64,000 bases of DNA from Streptomyces sp. SN-593. GTDB lineage: Bacteria; Actinomycetota; Actinomycetes; Streptomycetales; Streptomycetaceae. The stretch's first letter is position 1. Every line of letters starts with the position of its first letter. The notes beneath the pieces are model-generated. The model was given only the letters and a program-made list of their open reading frames with translations, did no database searches and was not told where the DNA came from. Positions 33,179 to 40,620 of this stretch are shown here, in pieces. Location: positions 6,886,001 to 6,950,000 of the forward strand of contig NZ_AP018365.1 of NCBI RefSeq assembly GCF_016756395.1, written 5' to 3'. Position numbers and translations under genes: made by a program.

Positions 33179-33399
33179 GCGCCCGCATCACCCTCCACTG
33201 CGACCGTGAATCGCAGTACGGCCTGTGCACCAGCCAGCTCTACACCGAGGCCCTGACGCTCGACCAGGCCCGCGCGGCTGGCGGCCAACTCGGCTGGCTC
33301 TCCCACTCCGACGGCAACGACTACTGCCCCACCTGCTCCGGAGCCCCCCAGCCCCGCCGCACCAACGTCGTCCACCTCGCACCGAAGGACCAGCCGTGA
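33175..33399 (+). CDS. Small Cys-containing protein
   Basis: 74 residues, GTGA overlap. CDRESQYGLCTSQL and CPTCSGAP bracket a helical AGGQLGWLSHSDGNDY region, a layout shared loosely with the genes at 33599 and 33859. Confidence 0.55.
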   Translation: MSARITLHCDRESQYGLCTSQLYTEALTLDQARAAGGQLGWLSHSDGNDYCPTCSGAPQPRRTNVVHLAPKDQP

Positions 33400-33602
33400 T
33401 TCACCTCGCCGAACTGGCGCGCGTCCGCCTCGCCCGTGGCCGCGTCGTTCACGCGGTCGCCCCGGTCGGTTCCCGGACCACTGCCTGCGGACTGCACGTC
33501 CACCTCGAAGACCCGTGGGGCCGCAAGCAGGACACCGCCCTCGACCCGACCACGCCCGTCACATGCCCCCGATGCCGCGCCCCCGAGGAGCTCCAGCCGT
33601 GA
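33396..33602 (+). CDS. Small Cys-containing protein
   Basis: 68 residues, GTGA overlap. VIHLAELARVRLARGRVVHAVAP then CGLHVHLED and CPRCRAPEE. Resembles small actinophage proteins with one knuckle. Unknown. Confidence 0.5.
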   Translation: MIHLAELARVRLARGRVVHAVAPVGSRTTACGLHVHLEDPWGRKQDTALDPTTPVTCPRCRAPEELQP

Positions 33603-33859
33603 TCCGCGCCCATGCCTGCTACAGCGCCGTCTGCGACGCCTGCGGCGAACCCCTCCGCGACCCGGACTCCGAGGCCGAGGTCCACTTCGCCACCGAGGAC
33701 GAAGCGCGGCGCGTGGCCCGGTCGTACCGGTGGCCCGTCACCAGCGGCGCGCTGATCTGCCCCGAGACCGACCCGGAGCACCAGGCCGCGCTCGACCGGC
33801 TCATGCCCGCCGAACCCATGCCGCTGAACCAGCCCACCCTTGACGGAGAGACCGCCTGA
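33599..33859 (+). CDS. Small zinc-knuckle protein, paralogue of the next gene
   Basis: 86 residues. CDACGEPLRDPDSEAEVHFATEDEARRVARSYRWPVTSGALICPETDPEH lines up with CDRCGIPAEHDDGTPTLFESEDAARAWARDNGWTVGDELLCTQDAIDA in the following gene: C-x2-C, then F-x-(T/S)-E-D, A-R helix, W-x-V and L-I/L-C. Tandem duplication is likely. Confidence 0.6.
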   Translation: MIRAHACYSAVCDACGEPLRDPDSEAEVHFATEDEARRVARSYRWPVTSGALICPETDPEHQAALDRLMPAEPMPLNQPTLDGETA

Positions 33860-34113
33860 TGCCCATCACCCCGCTCACCAAGCCCACCTATGCCCTCGAC
33901 TGCGACCGCTGCGGTATCCCCGCCGAACACGACGACGGCACACCCACCCTGTTCGAGTCGGAGGACGCCGCCCGCGCCTGGGCCCGCGACAACGGCTGGA
34001 CGGTCGGCGACGAACTCCTGTGCACCCAGGACGCCATCGACGCCGCGAACCAGCGGGAGCACGACGAAGAGATCGCCGCCGCGATCCAGTACGCCATGGG
34101 AGACCAGCCGTGA
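33859..34113 (+). CDS. Small zinc-knuckle protein, paralogue of the gene before
   Basis: 84 residues; ATG overlaps the previous stop by one base. Same plan as the 33599 gene with an added acidic helix (NQREHDEEIAAAIQYAMG) at the end. Confidence 0.6.
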   Translation: MPITPLTKPTYALDCDRCGIPAEHDDGTPTLFESEDAARAWARDNGWTVGDELLCTQDAIDAANQREHDEEIAAAIQYAMGDQP

Positions 34114-34892
34114 CCGACACCCCCGACACCCAGCAGCGCCCCATGCACGCCGTCGTCAAGACCGCCGACGGATTCACCGCGCACGCAGGGCTCCTTGAGG
34201 AATGCGCCCGCCCCGAGTGCGTCGCCGCCGCCACGCTGGCCGCCGAGCGGGCGGCCCACGAGGAGCACCGGCGGCAGCTCGCCGCCGCGCTCGGCGCGGA
34301 CGCCACCACCGCCGACTGGCCGTACCTGCTCGGGCGCGCCACCGAGATCCGCGACGGCCGAGACCGCGCCGACACCGAGTGCACCCGGCTCGCCGGCGAG
34401 GCCGAGGAACACCAGCGCCAACTCGCCGAGGCCCGTGCGGCGCAGGCCCGCTACGAGGAAGAGACCGTCGGTCGGTTCAACAAGCAGGCCACCGAAGACC
34501 GGCGCCGCGCCGAGCAGGCGGAGGCGACCGTGCGCGACTACGAGAACCGCATCACCTGGGAGACCACGTGCGGGGAGCATGCCCGGCTTCTGGACTCGTG
34601 CCGGGTGGCTGACGAGGCGCGCGAGCGGGCCGAGGCCGCGCTCACCCGCGTCCGGGAGCTACGCGCACAGGCCGACCGCGAGGACCCCGCCTCGTGGGGG
34701 CCGACCTGGGCAGCGCTGAACGCCGCCCTCGATGGCGACCGGCTGGCCGAGGTGCCGTGCACCCACCGCTGCGGGTGCGGGCACGACCAGCAAGACCACA
34801 CCACCTCGGGCTACTGCAACGCCTGCGGCGTCAGCGACTGCCCGAACGACGGGCACTACCCGAGCGACTGCCCGAAGGAGATCCACCGATGA
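34110..34892 (+). CDS. Coiled-coil protein with C-terminal Cys cluster
   Basis: 260 residues. From about 45 to 190 a long charged coiled coil (AAERAAHEEHRRQLAAAL, EAEEHQRQLAEARAAQARYEEE, AEATVRDYENRI). The C-terminus has CTHRCGCGHDQQDHTTSGYCNACGVSDCPNDGHYPSDC, probably two zinc sites. Role unknown; structural or DNA-binding. Confidence 0.6.
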   Translation: MTDTPDTQQRPMHAVVKTADGFTAHAGLLEECARPECVAAATLAAERAAHEEHRRQLAAALGADATTADWPYLLGRATEIRDGRDRADTECTRLAGEAEEHQRQLAEARAAQARYEEETVGRFNKQATEDRRRAEQAEATVRDYENRITWETTCGEHARLLDSCRVADEARERAEAALTRVRELRAQADREDPASWGPTWAALNAALDGDRLAEVPCTHRCGCGHDQQDHTTSGYCNACGVSDCPNDGHYPSDCPKEIHR

Positions 34893-35101
34893 CCGAACAG
34901 ACCATGCAGCAGAACCCCGACGGTTCGTGGACCGAAGCAACGCCGCTCACCCTCACAGACTCGTTCGACGTCGAGGTCACCGGCCGCGGTCCGTTCGAGT
35001 GGGAGGCGTGGATCGGCATGCGCCGCGTCGCTGCCGGTCGCGCCCGCACCCGCCTCGGACTCCAGATCGCCCTACTCCGCGCACGCCGCAAGCACACCTG
35101 A
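34889..35101 (+). CDS. Hypothetical small protein
   Basis: 70 residues, ATGA overlap. LTLTDSFDVEVTGRGPFEWEAWIGMRRVAAGRARTRLGLQIALLRARRK: beta strands then a basic helix. No family recognised. Last gene before a strong hairpin. Confidence 0.5.
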   Translation: MTEQTMQQNPDGSWTEATPLTLTDSFDVEVTGRGPFEWEAWIGMRRVAAGRARTRLGLQIALLRARRKHT

Positions 35102-35109
35102 CCGCCCGC

Positions 35110-35147
35110 CCCCGCGCCCGGCCGAACCAAACCGGCCGGGCGCGGGG
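35110..35147 (+). terminator. 15-bp GC hairpin
   Basis: CCCCGCGCCCGGCCG / CGGCCGGGCGCGGGG with loop AACCAAAC, nine bases after the stop at 35101. The longest perfect stem of its kind in the window; ends the small-gene string. A TTGACG (35164-35169) shortly after could be the -35 of a new promoter, but its -10 is poor. Confidence 0.65.
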
Positions 35148-35261
35148 CGACCACCTGGTGGCTTTGACGAGGGACGGGGCGCTGTCACAACACCGCGCCA
35201 GCTCTCTTCTACGGAGGTGTAAGGCCGACCGCCTCCACGCGAACCGCCACCAGGGAGTGCC

Positions 35262-35357
35262 GTGACCCTCGAAGACCTCGCCAACATCCTCCGCGCCATC
35301 GCCGCACTCACCACCATCACCCGCAACACGATCACCCGGACGAAGGAGACCCGATGA
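35262..35357 (+). CDS. 31-residue hypothetical protein
   Basis: GTG with AGGGAG upstream; LEDLANILRAIAALTTITRN is an amphipathic helix. The stop overlaps the next ATG, a sign of coupled translation. Confidence 0.4.
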   Translation: MTLEDLANILRAIAALTTITRNTITRTKETR

Positions 35358-35467
35358 TCTGCCCCACCCGCGCCCCACCCGCGACAGCCAGCGCGCACCC
35401 CGCGACCAGCACTGCCACGATGCTGGCTGCACCTGCGGACATCGGGTCGAGCGGTACACGGCCGTGA
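35354..35467 (+). CDS. Possible 37-residue protein
   Basis: ATG overlaps the previous stop (ATGA), with AAGGAG upstream. Ala/Thr/Pro-rich with no structure to point to. Coupled at both ends. Confidence 0.35.
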   Translation: MICPTRAPPATASAHPATSTATMLAAPADIGSSGTRP

Positions 35468-35568
35468 CGGTCCACGACCGAACCCCGACCGTGCCCATCA
35501 GCGTCCCCCCCATCGAGGACGCCGACCCGCCCATCAACCTCGGCGCACACCTCAACCTGACCGTGTAG
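35464..35568 (+). CDS. Possible 34-residue protein
   Basis: GTGA overlap; VTVHDRTPTVPISVPPIEDADPP then a beta-like end. Weak support beyond coupling. Confidence 0.35.
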   Translation: MTVHDRTPTVPISVPPIEDADPPINLGAHLNLTV

Positions 35569-35587
35569 GAAGGAGCAGACTGATCAC

Positions 35588-35794
35588 GTGATCGACACCT
35601 ACCGCTACCACGTCGTCGCCGACGCCCTCACCAAGCCCGGCGACACCCTCATCACCCTCATCTGCAAGGGCTGCGACGACACGCCGGACAAGGACCCCCG
35701 CGTCTACACCTTCGACATCAAGTGGCCCAGCCTCGCCCAACTCCACGAAATCGCAGAACTCCACGACCGGCAACACCCGGGCGCCCCGGCATGA
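35588..35794 (+). CDS. Hypothetical small protein
   Basis: 68 residues, GTG with AGGAAGGAG 12 bases upstream. RYHVVADALTKPGDTLITLICKGCDDTPDKDPRVYTFDIKW: compact beta-rich with a C-x2-C half site. No family recognised. Confidence 0.5.
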   Translation: MIDTYRYHVVADALTKPGDTLITLICKGCDDTPDKDPRVYTFDIKWPSLAQLHEIAELHDRQHPGAPA

Positions 35795-35937
35795 CCATCG
35801 CTCCGCCGCCAGCTCGGCCAAGTCCGGCGGCGGAGCGGAGACGGGCTAACCGAAGCGACCGCAGCGTCAGTTGGCACTCCGCAGTAAAGCCGGCGCCGGA
35901 AGTCCCGCTGGCCGGGGCGAGAGAAGGTGACGGATGA
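35791..35937 (+). CDS. Possible 48-residue protein
   Basis: ATGA overlap with the gene before. Arg/Ala/Pro-rich; its last 71 bases overlap the convergent HIRAN gene. Only the coupling supports it. Confidence 0.3.
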   Translation: MTIAPPPARPSPAAERRRANRSDRSVSWHSAVKPAPEVPLAGAREGDG

Positions 35938-36394
35938 CGGCCGGGCTCGCGGACAGGACCGCGAGGCCGTTGCATGCCTGGCCTGGCCCGGTTCCTCGGA
36001 TGCTGATCGTCCCCCACTTCGCGCCAGTCGCAAGCAGCTTCGACCAAGCGCGGGCCTTCTGCTTGTTGATGTAGCCCACCGGGCCGATGCCGTCCGCGGA
36101 GTGCACGGCGATAGCGAAAGGATCATGGGGGTTGTCGGGCTCGGGCACCAGCCGGAGCGGCTGTCCGGGGCGTAGGTCTGCGGCGCGGGCAGCTCTGGCG
36201 TGGTACTTCTCGCCACGGGCGTTGGTGACGTACATGCCGGCCGCGGCAAGATGCCGGTTGGTGGGTCCAACGAGGAGTCCGGTTGCGTCTTCACAGAGGC
36301 GCAAGGCGCCTGCGTACTCGACGAGGTGGAAAGCCGGCATGCGGCCGGGCGGTGGCACGAAACGGCCTGCCAGTGCATCGGACGGAACATACAT
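35867..36394 (-). CDS. Stand-alone HIRAN-domain protein
   Basis: 175 residues from the ATG at 36394, which has GGGGGAAG five bases upstream; a longer open frame has no better site. The C-terminal half, HARAARAADLRPGQPLRLV, PEPDNPHDPFAIAVHSADG, then GPVGYINKQKARAWSKLLATG, is a HIRAN domain (N-x-x-D-P-x-A-I-A-V, V-G-Y-I). HIRAN domains bind single-stranded DNA 3' ends in remodellers such as HLTF. Here it is alone and leftward, in an accessory position. It may protect or sense DNA ends; not proven. Confidence 0.75.
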   Translation of the reverse strand: MYVPSDALAGRFVPPPGRMPAFHLVEYAGALRLCEDATGLLVGPTNRHLAAAGMYVTNARGEKYHARAARAADLRPGQPLRLVPEPDNPHDPFAIAVHSADGIGPVGYINKQKARAWSKLLATGAKWGTISIRGTGPGQACNGLAVLSASPAVIRHLLSPRPAGLPAPALLRSAN

Positions 36395-36507
36395 GAGGCT
36401 TCCCCCTTGCTTGCGGAACGCCATTTGATCGGACCTTGGGCACATCTGCGTGACGTGTTCTCGATTCGTGACACAAGCCCCCCGCCGCCCCGCTACGATC
36501 ACGGCCC
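36395..36507. promoter_or_regulatory. Divergent promoter region of the accessory block
   Basis: 113 bases between the leftward HIRAN gene and the rightward gene at 36508. For the rightward side TACGAT (36494-36499) is a fair -10 only eight bases before the ATG, and no ribosome binding site is present, so leaderless expression is likely. Confidence 0.4.
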
Positions 36508-37170
36508 ATGTCTTCGAACTGGCCCGACTGGGCCAACGCGGCAACCGCAGGGTTCAGCGCGGTCGCGGCCGGCGGTTCGTGGTGGGCGGCGGCCCGCGCG
36601 AACGGAATCGCCAAGGAAGCGACCACCGCCGCCGAGTCGGCGAATCGCACGGCCGAGGCGCTTGCACGGATCGAGCGCGACCGCCGCCAAGGCGAGCTTG
36701 CCCCACAATTCGAGATCGCACTGGCTGGCGAACAGGGCGACCACGCCACCCTCGACGTACAGCTCCGCGGACCAGCGGCGCTCAGTCGACTCGATGAGAT
36801 CGTGATCGAGGTGACTCCCAGCGATGACCGAGACCGCACGCTGCGGCTACCGCACCCCGGGATGACGCAGGAGCAGATCGACGCCCACACGTGGGGGCCG
36901 TACCGCTTTCGCCCGGGCATCGACGAGGCAGACGCGCACGGACAGCGCATCGCGGCATTTCCGCTGGTCGTCGGGCGCGGAAGGCCAATCGCCGTTGAGC
37001 GCACCCGCCCGCCCGCGTGGCAGGAAGGGGCAAACCGCGATCAGCGGTGGCGCGATCAGTGGGACGGCAAACCCATCAAGCTGCGCATCCACTGCCGCAG
37101 GGGCGATCTCGTATGGGAGCTGCCCTACGACCTTCCGATCCCTCCGACGCCCCGCATCCGGGTCATGTAG
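36508..37170 (+). CDS. Hypothetical accessory protein, probably membrane-associated
   Basis: 220 residues. The N-terminus WANAATAGFSAVAAGGSWWAAARA is a weakly hydrophobic helix, followed by a charged coiled stretch (NGIAKEATTAAESANRTAEALARIERDRRQ) and a beta-rich domain (PQFEIALAGEQGDHATLDVQLRG to RIHCRRGDLVWELPYDL). This plan is common for chromosomal streptomycete proteins of unknown function. Its own promoter and different style from flanking phage genes suggest cargo. Confidence 0.6.
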   Translation: MSSNWPDWANAATAGFSAVAAGGSWWAAARANGIAKEATTAAESANRTAEALARIERDRRQGELAPQFEIALAGEQGDHATLDVQLRGPAALSRLDEIVIEVTPSDDRDRTLRLPHPGMTQEQIDAHTWGPYRFRPGIDEADAHGQRIAAFPLVVGRGRPIAVERTRPPAWQEGANRDQRWRDQWDGKPIKLRIHCRRGDLVWELPYDLPIPPTPRIRVM

Positions 37171-37204
37171 CTGCCAGACTGCTCGCCTGGCGTGAGGGGG
37201 AATC

Positions 37205-37699
37205 GTGAGCGTCCTGGAGTTCATCTCGTCGCTGAAGTGGCCCGTCGTCGTGCTGGTGGGCATCTTCGTGGTGTCGCGGGGGTTCAAGCGCAACCCGGAC
37301 ATGGGCGCCTGGTTCCGGCGATGGCTGGACAGTCGGGACGTGAGGGGCCGCGTGGGCCCGGCGGAGTTCGAGGCCAATCTAAACGCGACGCGGGATGCAC
37401 TGGTAACGGCCGCAGCCAGTGATGACGTCCTCGCAGCCGCGGATCAGCCGGTATCCGACCTCCTTGTGCCATCGCCGGACACGACCGCGTTGCGACGCGA
37501 CGCGGTCGAAGTGGTGATGCGGACTGCGGCACGGTGGGGCTGGGACATGGCCGACATGGGATTCCGAAATCCGCCGGTGCCCGTGATCCAGTGGGATGAC
37601 GACGGTACGCCGAAGATCTTGTTTGGCGAGGGTGCTTCCCGGAATCCCACACCCATGGCAGACAGATACGTCCCAGAGTGGCCGGGACCGCAGGGCTGA
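37205..37699 (+). CDS. Membrane-anchored accessory protein
   Basis: 164 residues, GTG with GAGGGGG upstream. One N-terminal membrane helix (FISSLKWPVVVLVGIFVVSRGF, about 5-26) and a soluble acidic domain with AVEVVMRTAARWGWDMADMGF. 34 bases after the gene before it; likely the same transcript. Position and topology fit a lysogenic-conversion or superinfection-exclusion protein, but this is inference. Confidence 0.6.
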   Translation: MSVLEFISSLKWPVVVLVGIFVVSRGFKRNPDMGAWFRRWLDSRDVRGRVGPAEFEANLNATRDALVTAAASDDVLAAADQPVSDLLVPSPDTTALRRDAVEVVMRTAARWGWDMADMGFRNPPVPVIQWDDDGTPKILFGEGASRNPTPMADRYVPEWPGPQG

Positions 37700-37778
37700 A
37701 CTACGTCGCGGGCACCGTGGTGCGGATCAACCATCGATCGACGCCAGCCCTGTCGGCCGCCGGGCGCACACTGTCGGC

Positions 37779-38000
37779 ATGAGCGAGTACGAGGTTCTGC
37801 GCGACACGTGGGGCACTGCCGCAGAACGCCACCAGACGCACCGGCCGCGCCTGTACCGCGGAGCGGATGGCATCTACCGCTGCCCCGAATGCGATCCGCC
37901 CGGCCTGTGGGCGCTGCCCGTCGAGCGTCTGCGCCTCGCGGTCGACGGGCACGCGTACCGGCGACGGCAGAAGAACCGAGTGAAGCGGAGGCGTCGATGA
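37779..38000 (+). CDS. Hypothetical small basic protein
   Basis: 73 residues. LYRGADGIYRCPECDPPGLWALPVERLRLAV and a very basic tail (RRRQKNRVKRRRR). One CPEC half knuckle. No ribosome binding site is evident. The tail suggests nucleic-acid binding. Confidence 0.5.
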   Translation: MSEYEVLRDTWGTAAERHQTHRPRLYRGADGIYRCPECDPPGLWALPVERLRLAVDGHAYRRRQKNRVKRRRR

Positions 38001-38467
38001 GCGATGACACCCACACCCACGGCGAGTTCCTCGACGCACTCCTGGAGCGCTTGGAGGCCCTCGGCTGGGAGATCGAGTACGCCCCGGGTGGCTGGCCACA
38101 CGGGGAGATCGAGGTCATTTACCCCGACCCCAAGACGGGCCACGCCATGCGATTCTCCGGCTGGTGGATCAGTTGGCGCCCCGTGGACGGTGTAGTCGCC
38201 TGCGGGGTTGGCGACGACACGATGGACCGCCGGTGGCGCGCGACCCTCGACGTGGACACGACCGACCCGGTGGCCGTGGCGAATGCCGCAGACCGCGCCA
38301 TGCACCTGCTGTGGCACCAGGAGGACGCCGACCTGCGCGAGAAGCTGTATGCGCAGGAGGCCCGACACCGGGCGTTCCGGCAGGACGTGGAAACCCTCGC
38401 CAACCGGATCGTGGTTACGCCCGGGATGCTTCGGACCGTGCTCAAGTCGGAGAGGAAGTCGTGGTGA
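37997..38467 (+). CDS. Hypothetical protein
   Basis: 156 residues, ATGA overlap, GCGGAGG upstream. FLDALLERLEALGWEIEYAPGGWPHGEIEVIYP suggests an alpha/beta domain; a helical tail follows. Common style for actinophage small proteins; no function. Confidence 0.55.
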   Translation: MSDDTHTHGEFLDALLERLEALGWEIEYAPGGWPHGEIEVIYPDPKTGHAMRFSGWWISWRPVDGVVACGVGDDTMDRRWRATLDVDTTDPVAVANAADRAMHLLWHQEDADLREKLYAQEARHRAFRQDVETLANRIVVTPGMLRTVLKSERKSW

Positions 38468-38760
38468 GCGAGAGCCTGTACGACCAGATGGTCACCGAGA
38501 TCCGCTTCTTGGAGATCGCCCGCGAGGAGTCGAAGCGGACGGTGTACTGCGAGCCGCACCGCGAGCACCAGATCCGCGCAGCCGTTGATCAGGCGGGCGT
38601 CGCCGACATCATCACCGTGCGGGCGAGCCCGGCATGCCCGGCAGGGGAGCTGCTGATCGTGGACGAGGGCGCGCTCAAGGCGGCGGGCGAGGTCGCGAAG
38701 AGGGAGCTTCTGCAAGGGCTCCAGCGGCAGCCGTGGCGGTTCGGGGGTGAGGCATCGTGA
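38464..38760 (+). CDS. Hypothetical protein
   Basis: 98 residues, GTGA overlap. VYCEPHREHQIRAAVDQAGVADIITVRASPACPAGELLIVDEGALKA: a small alpha/beta fold. No motif. Confidence 0.5.
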   Translation: MSESLYDQMVTEIRFLEIAREESKRTVYCEPHREHQIRAAVDQAGVADIITVRASPACPAGELLIVDEGALKAAGEVAKRELLQGLQRQPWRFGGEAS

Positions 38761-39182
38761 CCAGCGACGACATCGCCAGCCACCTCTATCTGATCTTCGC
38801 CGACGACGTGCCGCTCTGCGGCTGCGGCGATCCGCAGTCGGCCCGCGCCCTCGTCCACCAGATCCTCAGCCTCGCGCCGCTCTACGAGAACCAGCGCTAC
38901 AAGGAAGCCGAAGCACGGTGCGGCACCAACGGCGCCTACTACGTCGTCATGGGCCTACTCACCAATGCGGGTCTCCTCGAACACGGCACGGTCATCGGCG
39001 GCTCATGGCTCACCGACCGAGGCCGCTGGCTCCTGTGGGCGGTTGACCAGCTTGGCGGCATCGACAACATCGCACACCGCCTCGACGAGGCCGGATACCC
39101 GCACGACTGGGACCGCGAGAAGCACGCCATGCAGGAATGCGTAGACGCCTGCTGGACGATCCCCGCGCCCGCCACCACCTGA
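38757..39182 (+). CDS. Hypothetical protein
   Basis: 141 residues, GTGA overlap. CGCGDPQSARALVHQILSLAPLY and a winged-helix-like AYYVVMGLLTNAGLLEHGTVIGGSWLTDRGRWLLWAVDQL; may be a small DNA-binding protein. No family recognised. Confidence 0.5.
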   Translation: MTSDDIASHLYLIFADDVPLCGCGDPQSARALVHQILSLAPLYENQRYKEAEARCGTNGAYYVVMGLLTNAGLLEHGTVIGGSWLTDRGRWLLWAVDQLGGIDNIAHRLDEAGYPHDWDREKHAMQECVDACWTIPAPATT

Positions 39183-39207
39183 TCCGCCGCACGACCAGGA
39201 GCACGCC

Positions 39208-39858
39208 ATGCCAGTCACGGACGCCGCCGACTACCAGTGGCCCACCTGCACCGCCTGCCACCGAGACCTCCGCACCGACGAACTCGGCCGCATCGCCTGC
39301 CGAATCTGCCGCGACCGCGCCGAACGCGACCTCAACGCACTCCCCGGACCAACCGGGCTCTACGCCCAACTCTCCGCCTGCATGGCCCCCGGAGCATCCA
39401 TCAGCGACGGCCGAGCGCCAGCCGGCCGCACCGCACCCCTGCCGGTCCGGCTCGCACCCCTCGACCTCGCAGCCCGCGGCGGCGTCGTCACCGTGTTGCA
39501 GACGTGGCTCGTCGACTGGCACGACATCCTCGGCTGGACCCACCCCCGCTGGCGGGGCAACCTCCAGCAGCAGCTTGACCAAGTCGTGGGCGCCTTGCGG
39601 AACAACCTCGACTGGGCATCCAGCGACCACCCCGCATTCGCCGAATTCGCCGACGAACTCGCGCAACTCGTCCGCGCCTGCCGACGGCAAACCACCGGCG
39701 AACGCCCCGAACGCCGAATCGCCGTCACCTGCCCCTGTGGCGGCATCCTTCGCGTCACCGTCTCTACGCCCGGAGCCCGCTGCTCAGGCTGCGACACCCA
39801 ATACGACCGGATCGGCGTACTCGAACTACCACTTGCCGAACGAGTCACGGCCGCCTGA
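39208..39858 (+). CDS. Protein with two zinc ribbons
   Basis: 216 residues, ATG with CAGGAG upstream. N-terminal CTACHRDLRTDELGRIACRICRDRAE and C-terminal CPCGGILRVTVSTPGARCSGCDTQYDR bracket a helical middle (NLQQQLDQVVGALRNNLDW). Zinc-ribbon ends are typical of nucleic-acid-binding phage proteins; exact role unknown. Confidence 0.6.
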   Translation: MPVTDAADYQWPTCTACHRDLRTDELGRIACRICRDRAERDLNALPGPTGLYAQLSACMAPGASISDGRAPAGRTAPLPVRLAPLDLAARGGVVTVLQTWLVDWHDILGWTHPRWRGNLQQQLDQVVGALRNNLDWASSDHPAFAEFADELAQLVRACRRQTTGERPERRIAVTCPCGGILRVTVSTPGARCSGCDTQYDRIGVLELPLAERVTAA

Positions 39859-39867
39859 CCACCCACG

Positions 39868-39909
39868 ACACGCACGCAAATCCCGATCGATCGGGCTTGC
39901 GCGTGTGAT
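39868..39909 (+). terminator. Long imperfect hairpin after the zinc-ribbon gene
   Basis: The palindrome CCCGATCGATCGGG (39882-39895) is extended on both sides by CACGCAAAT / CTTGCGCGTG, giving a near-perfect stem of about 20 bp with one or two mismatches. No T-run. It closes the operon that ends at 39858. Confidence 0.5.
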
Positions 39910-39965
39910 CGTCATATGTCACAGTGCCTTCAACGAAGGACACGTGCGCCTTCTGCAAACCTCAG

Positions 39966-39990
39966 GCCCCCGATTCGTCGGGGGCTTTCT
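39966..39990 (+). terminator. UUCG-loop terminator upstream of an HTH gene
   Basis: GCCCCCGA-TTCG-TCGGGGGC (39966-39985) followed by TTTCT: a compact, very stable hairpin with a T-rich tail. It lies 24 bases before the ATG at 40009, so it may be an attenuator as well as a terminator. Confidence 0.65.
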
Positions 39991-40008
39991 GCATTCCCGG
40001 AGGTGCCC

Positions 40009-40251
40009 ATGCGTCCGGTCGAAGTGCAAGTCGAAGACCTCGTGTTCGCGAACGAGGCATCCGCAGAGACCGGCGTACCCGAAGCCGTCATTCGCAAGTG
40101 GGCGTCACGCGGCGCCATCCAGCGCTTCGCGGGAAACGGCCGGCTCACCGGCAACGGTCATGAGTACAAGACGATGTACGCGCTACCGGAGATCCGTGAG
40201 CGTGCCGCCCGGTACAAGCCGACCCCGCAGCGCGGCCAACGAGCCGCCTGA
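40009..40251 (+). CDS. MerR/excisionase-type HTH protein
   Basis: 80 residues from the ATG at 40009, with CCGGAGG seven bases upstream. VEDLVFANEASAETGVPEAVIRKWASRGAIQRFAGNG is a MerR-like helix-turn-helix with wing; the C-terminus is basic. It lies just after an attenuator-like hairpin and before the tRNA region, so it could control late genes. Confidence 0.65.
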   Translation: MRPVEVQVEDLVFANEASAETGVPEAVIRKWASRGAIQRFAGNGRLTGNGHEYKTMYALPEIRERAARYKPTPQRGQRAA

Positions 40252-40465
40252 CCACACAGACGCCGCGCTTGACCCCCGTCGCGCGGCCCGCAGGCCGATG
40301 CCAGAAGGCGACGCCTGCACCGCGCGGCCCGCTGCGGGTCGGGCCGCGCGGACCTTCCACCACGGACGCCCCAGACCCGTCCCCGCGCACAGACGCGCCA
40401 CGGCAGGGGCACACACGAGCGGCCCAGCCTCAGGGACGGGCGCAGGCCGCCACCAAGACGGGGAC
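40252..40465. other. Non-coding GC-rich region before the tRNA cluster
   Basis: No gene with a ribosome binding site. Contains a perfect 12-bp hairpin CCGCGCGGCCCG / CGGGCCGCGCGG (40320-40331, 40340-40351, loop 8), which probably ends transcription from the HTH gene. An additional partial copy, CGCGCGGCCCGC, lies at 40280-40291. Confidence 0.5.
40320..40351 (+). terminator. 12-bp GC hairpin
   Basis: CCGCGCGGCCCG, loop CTGCGGGT, CGGGCCGCGCGG. About 70 bases after the HTH gene stop. Confidence 0.55.
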
Positions 40466-40531
40466 GCCGCCGGCAGACGAAGGCTGTCGTCCGATGCTGG
40501 CCAGTACCGGTTCGAATCCGGAACGGCGGCG
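40466..40531 (+). ncRNA. tRNA-like sequence lacking a normal anticodon arm
   Basis: Acceptor-type ends GCCGCCG (40466-40472) and CGGCGGC (40524-40530) pair perfectly. Inside are a D-arm-like hairpin GACG-AAGGCTGT-CGTC and a canonical T-loop region CCGGTTCGAATCCGG. Between them is only a GC palindrome (TGCTGGCCAGTA) where an anticodon arm should be. Total 66 bases. Probably a decayed tRNA gene. Confidence 0.4.
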
Positions 40532-40546
40532 CGCCCTGAACAACCA

Positions 40547-40618
40547 GCCCCTGTAGCTCAGCGGTAGAGCGTCCCCCTCGTAAGGGGAAGGCCGGCGGTT
40601 CGACACCGTCTGGGGGCT
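40547..40618 (+). tRNA. tRNA-Thr (anticodon CGT)
   Basis: Acceptor GCCCCTG pairs with TGGGGGC (two G-T wobbles). D-arm GTAGCTCAGCGGTAGAGC is canonical. Anticodon arm TCCCC-CTCGTAA-GGGGA has T33 and anticodon CGT, reading ACG threonine codons. T-arm GGCGG-TTCGACA-CCGTC. No CCA is encoded. ACG is a frequent Thr codon in this GC-rich phage, so the gene may support late translation. Confidence 0.9.
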
Positions 40619-40620
40619 CC

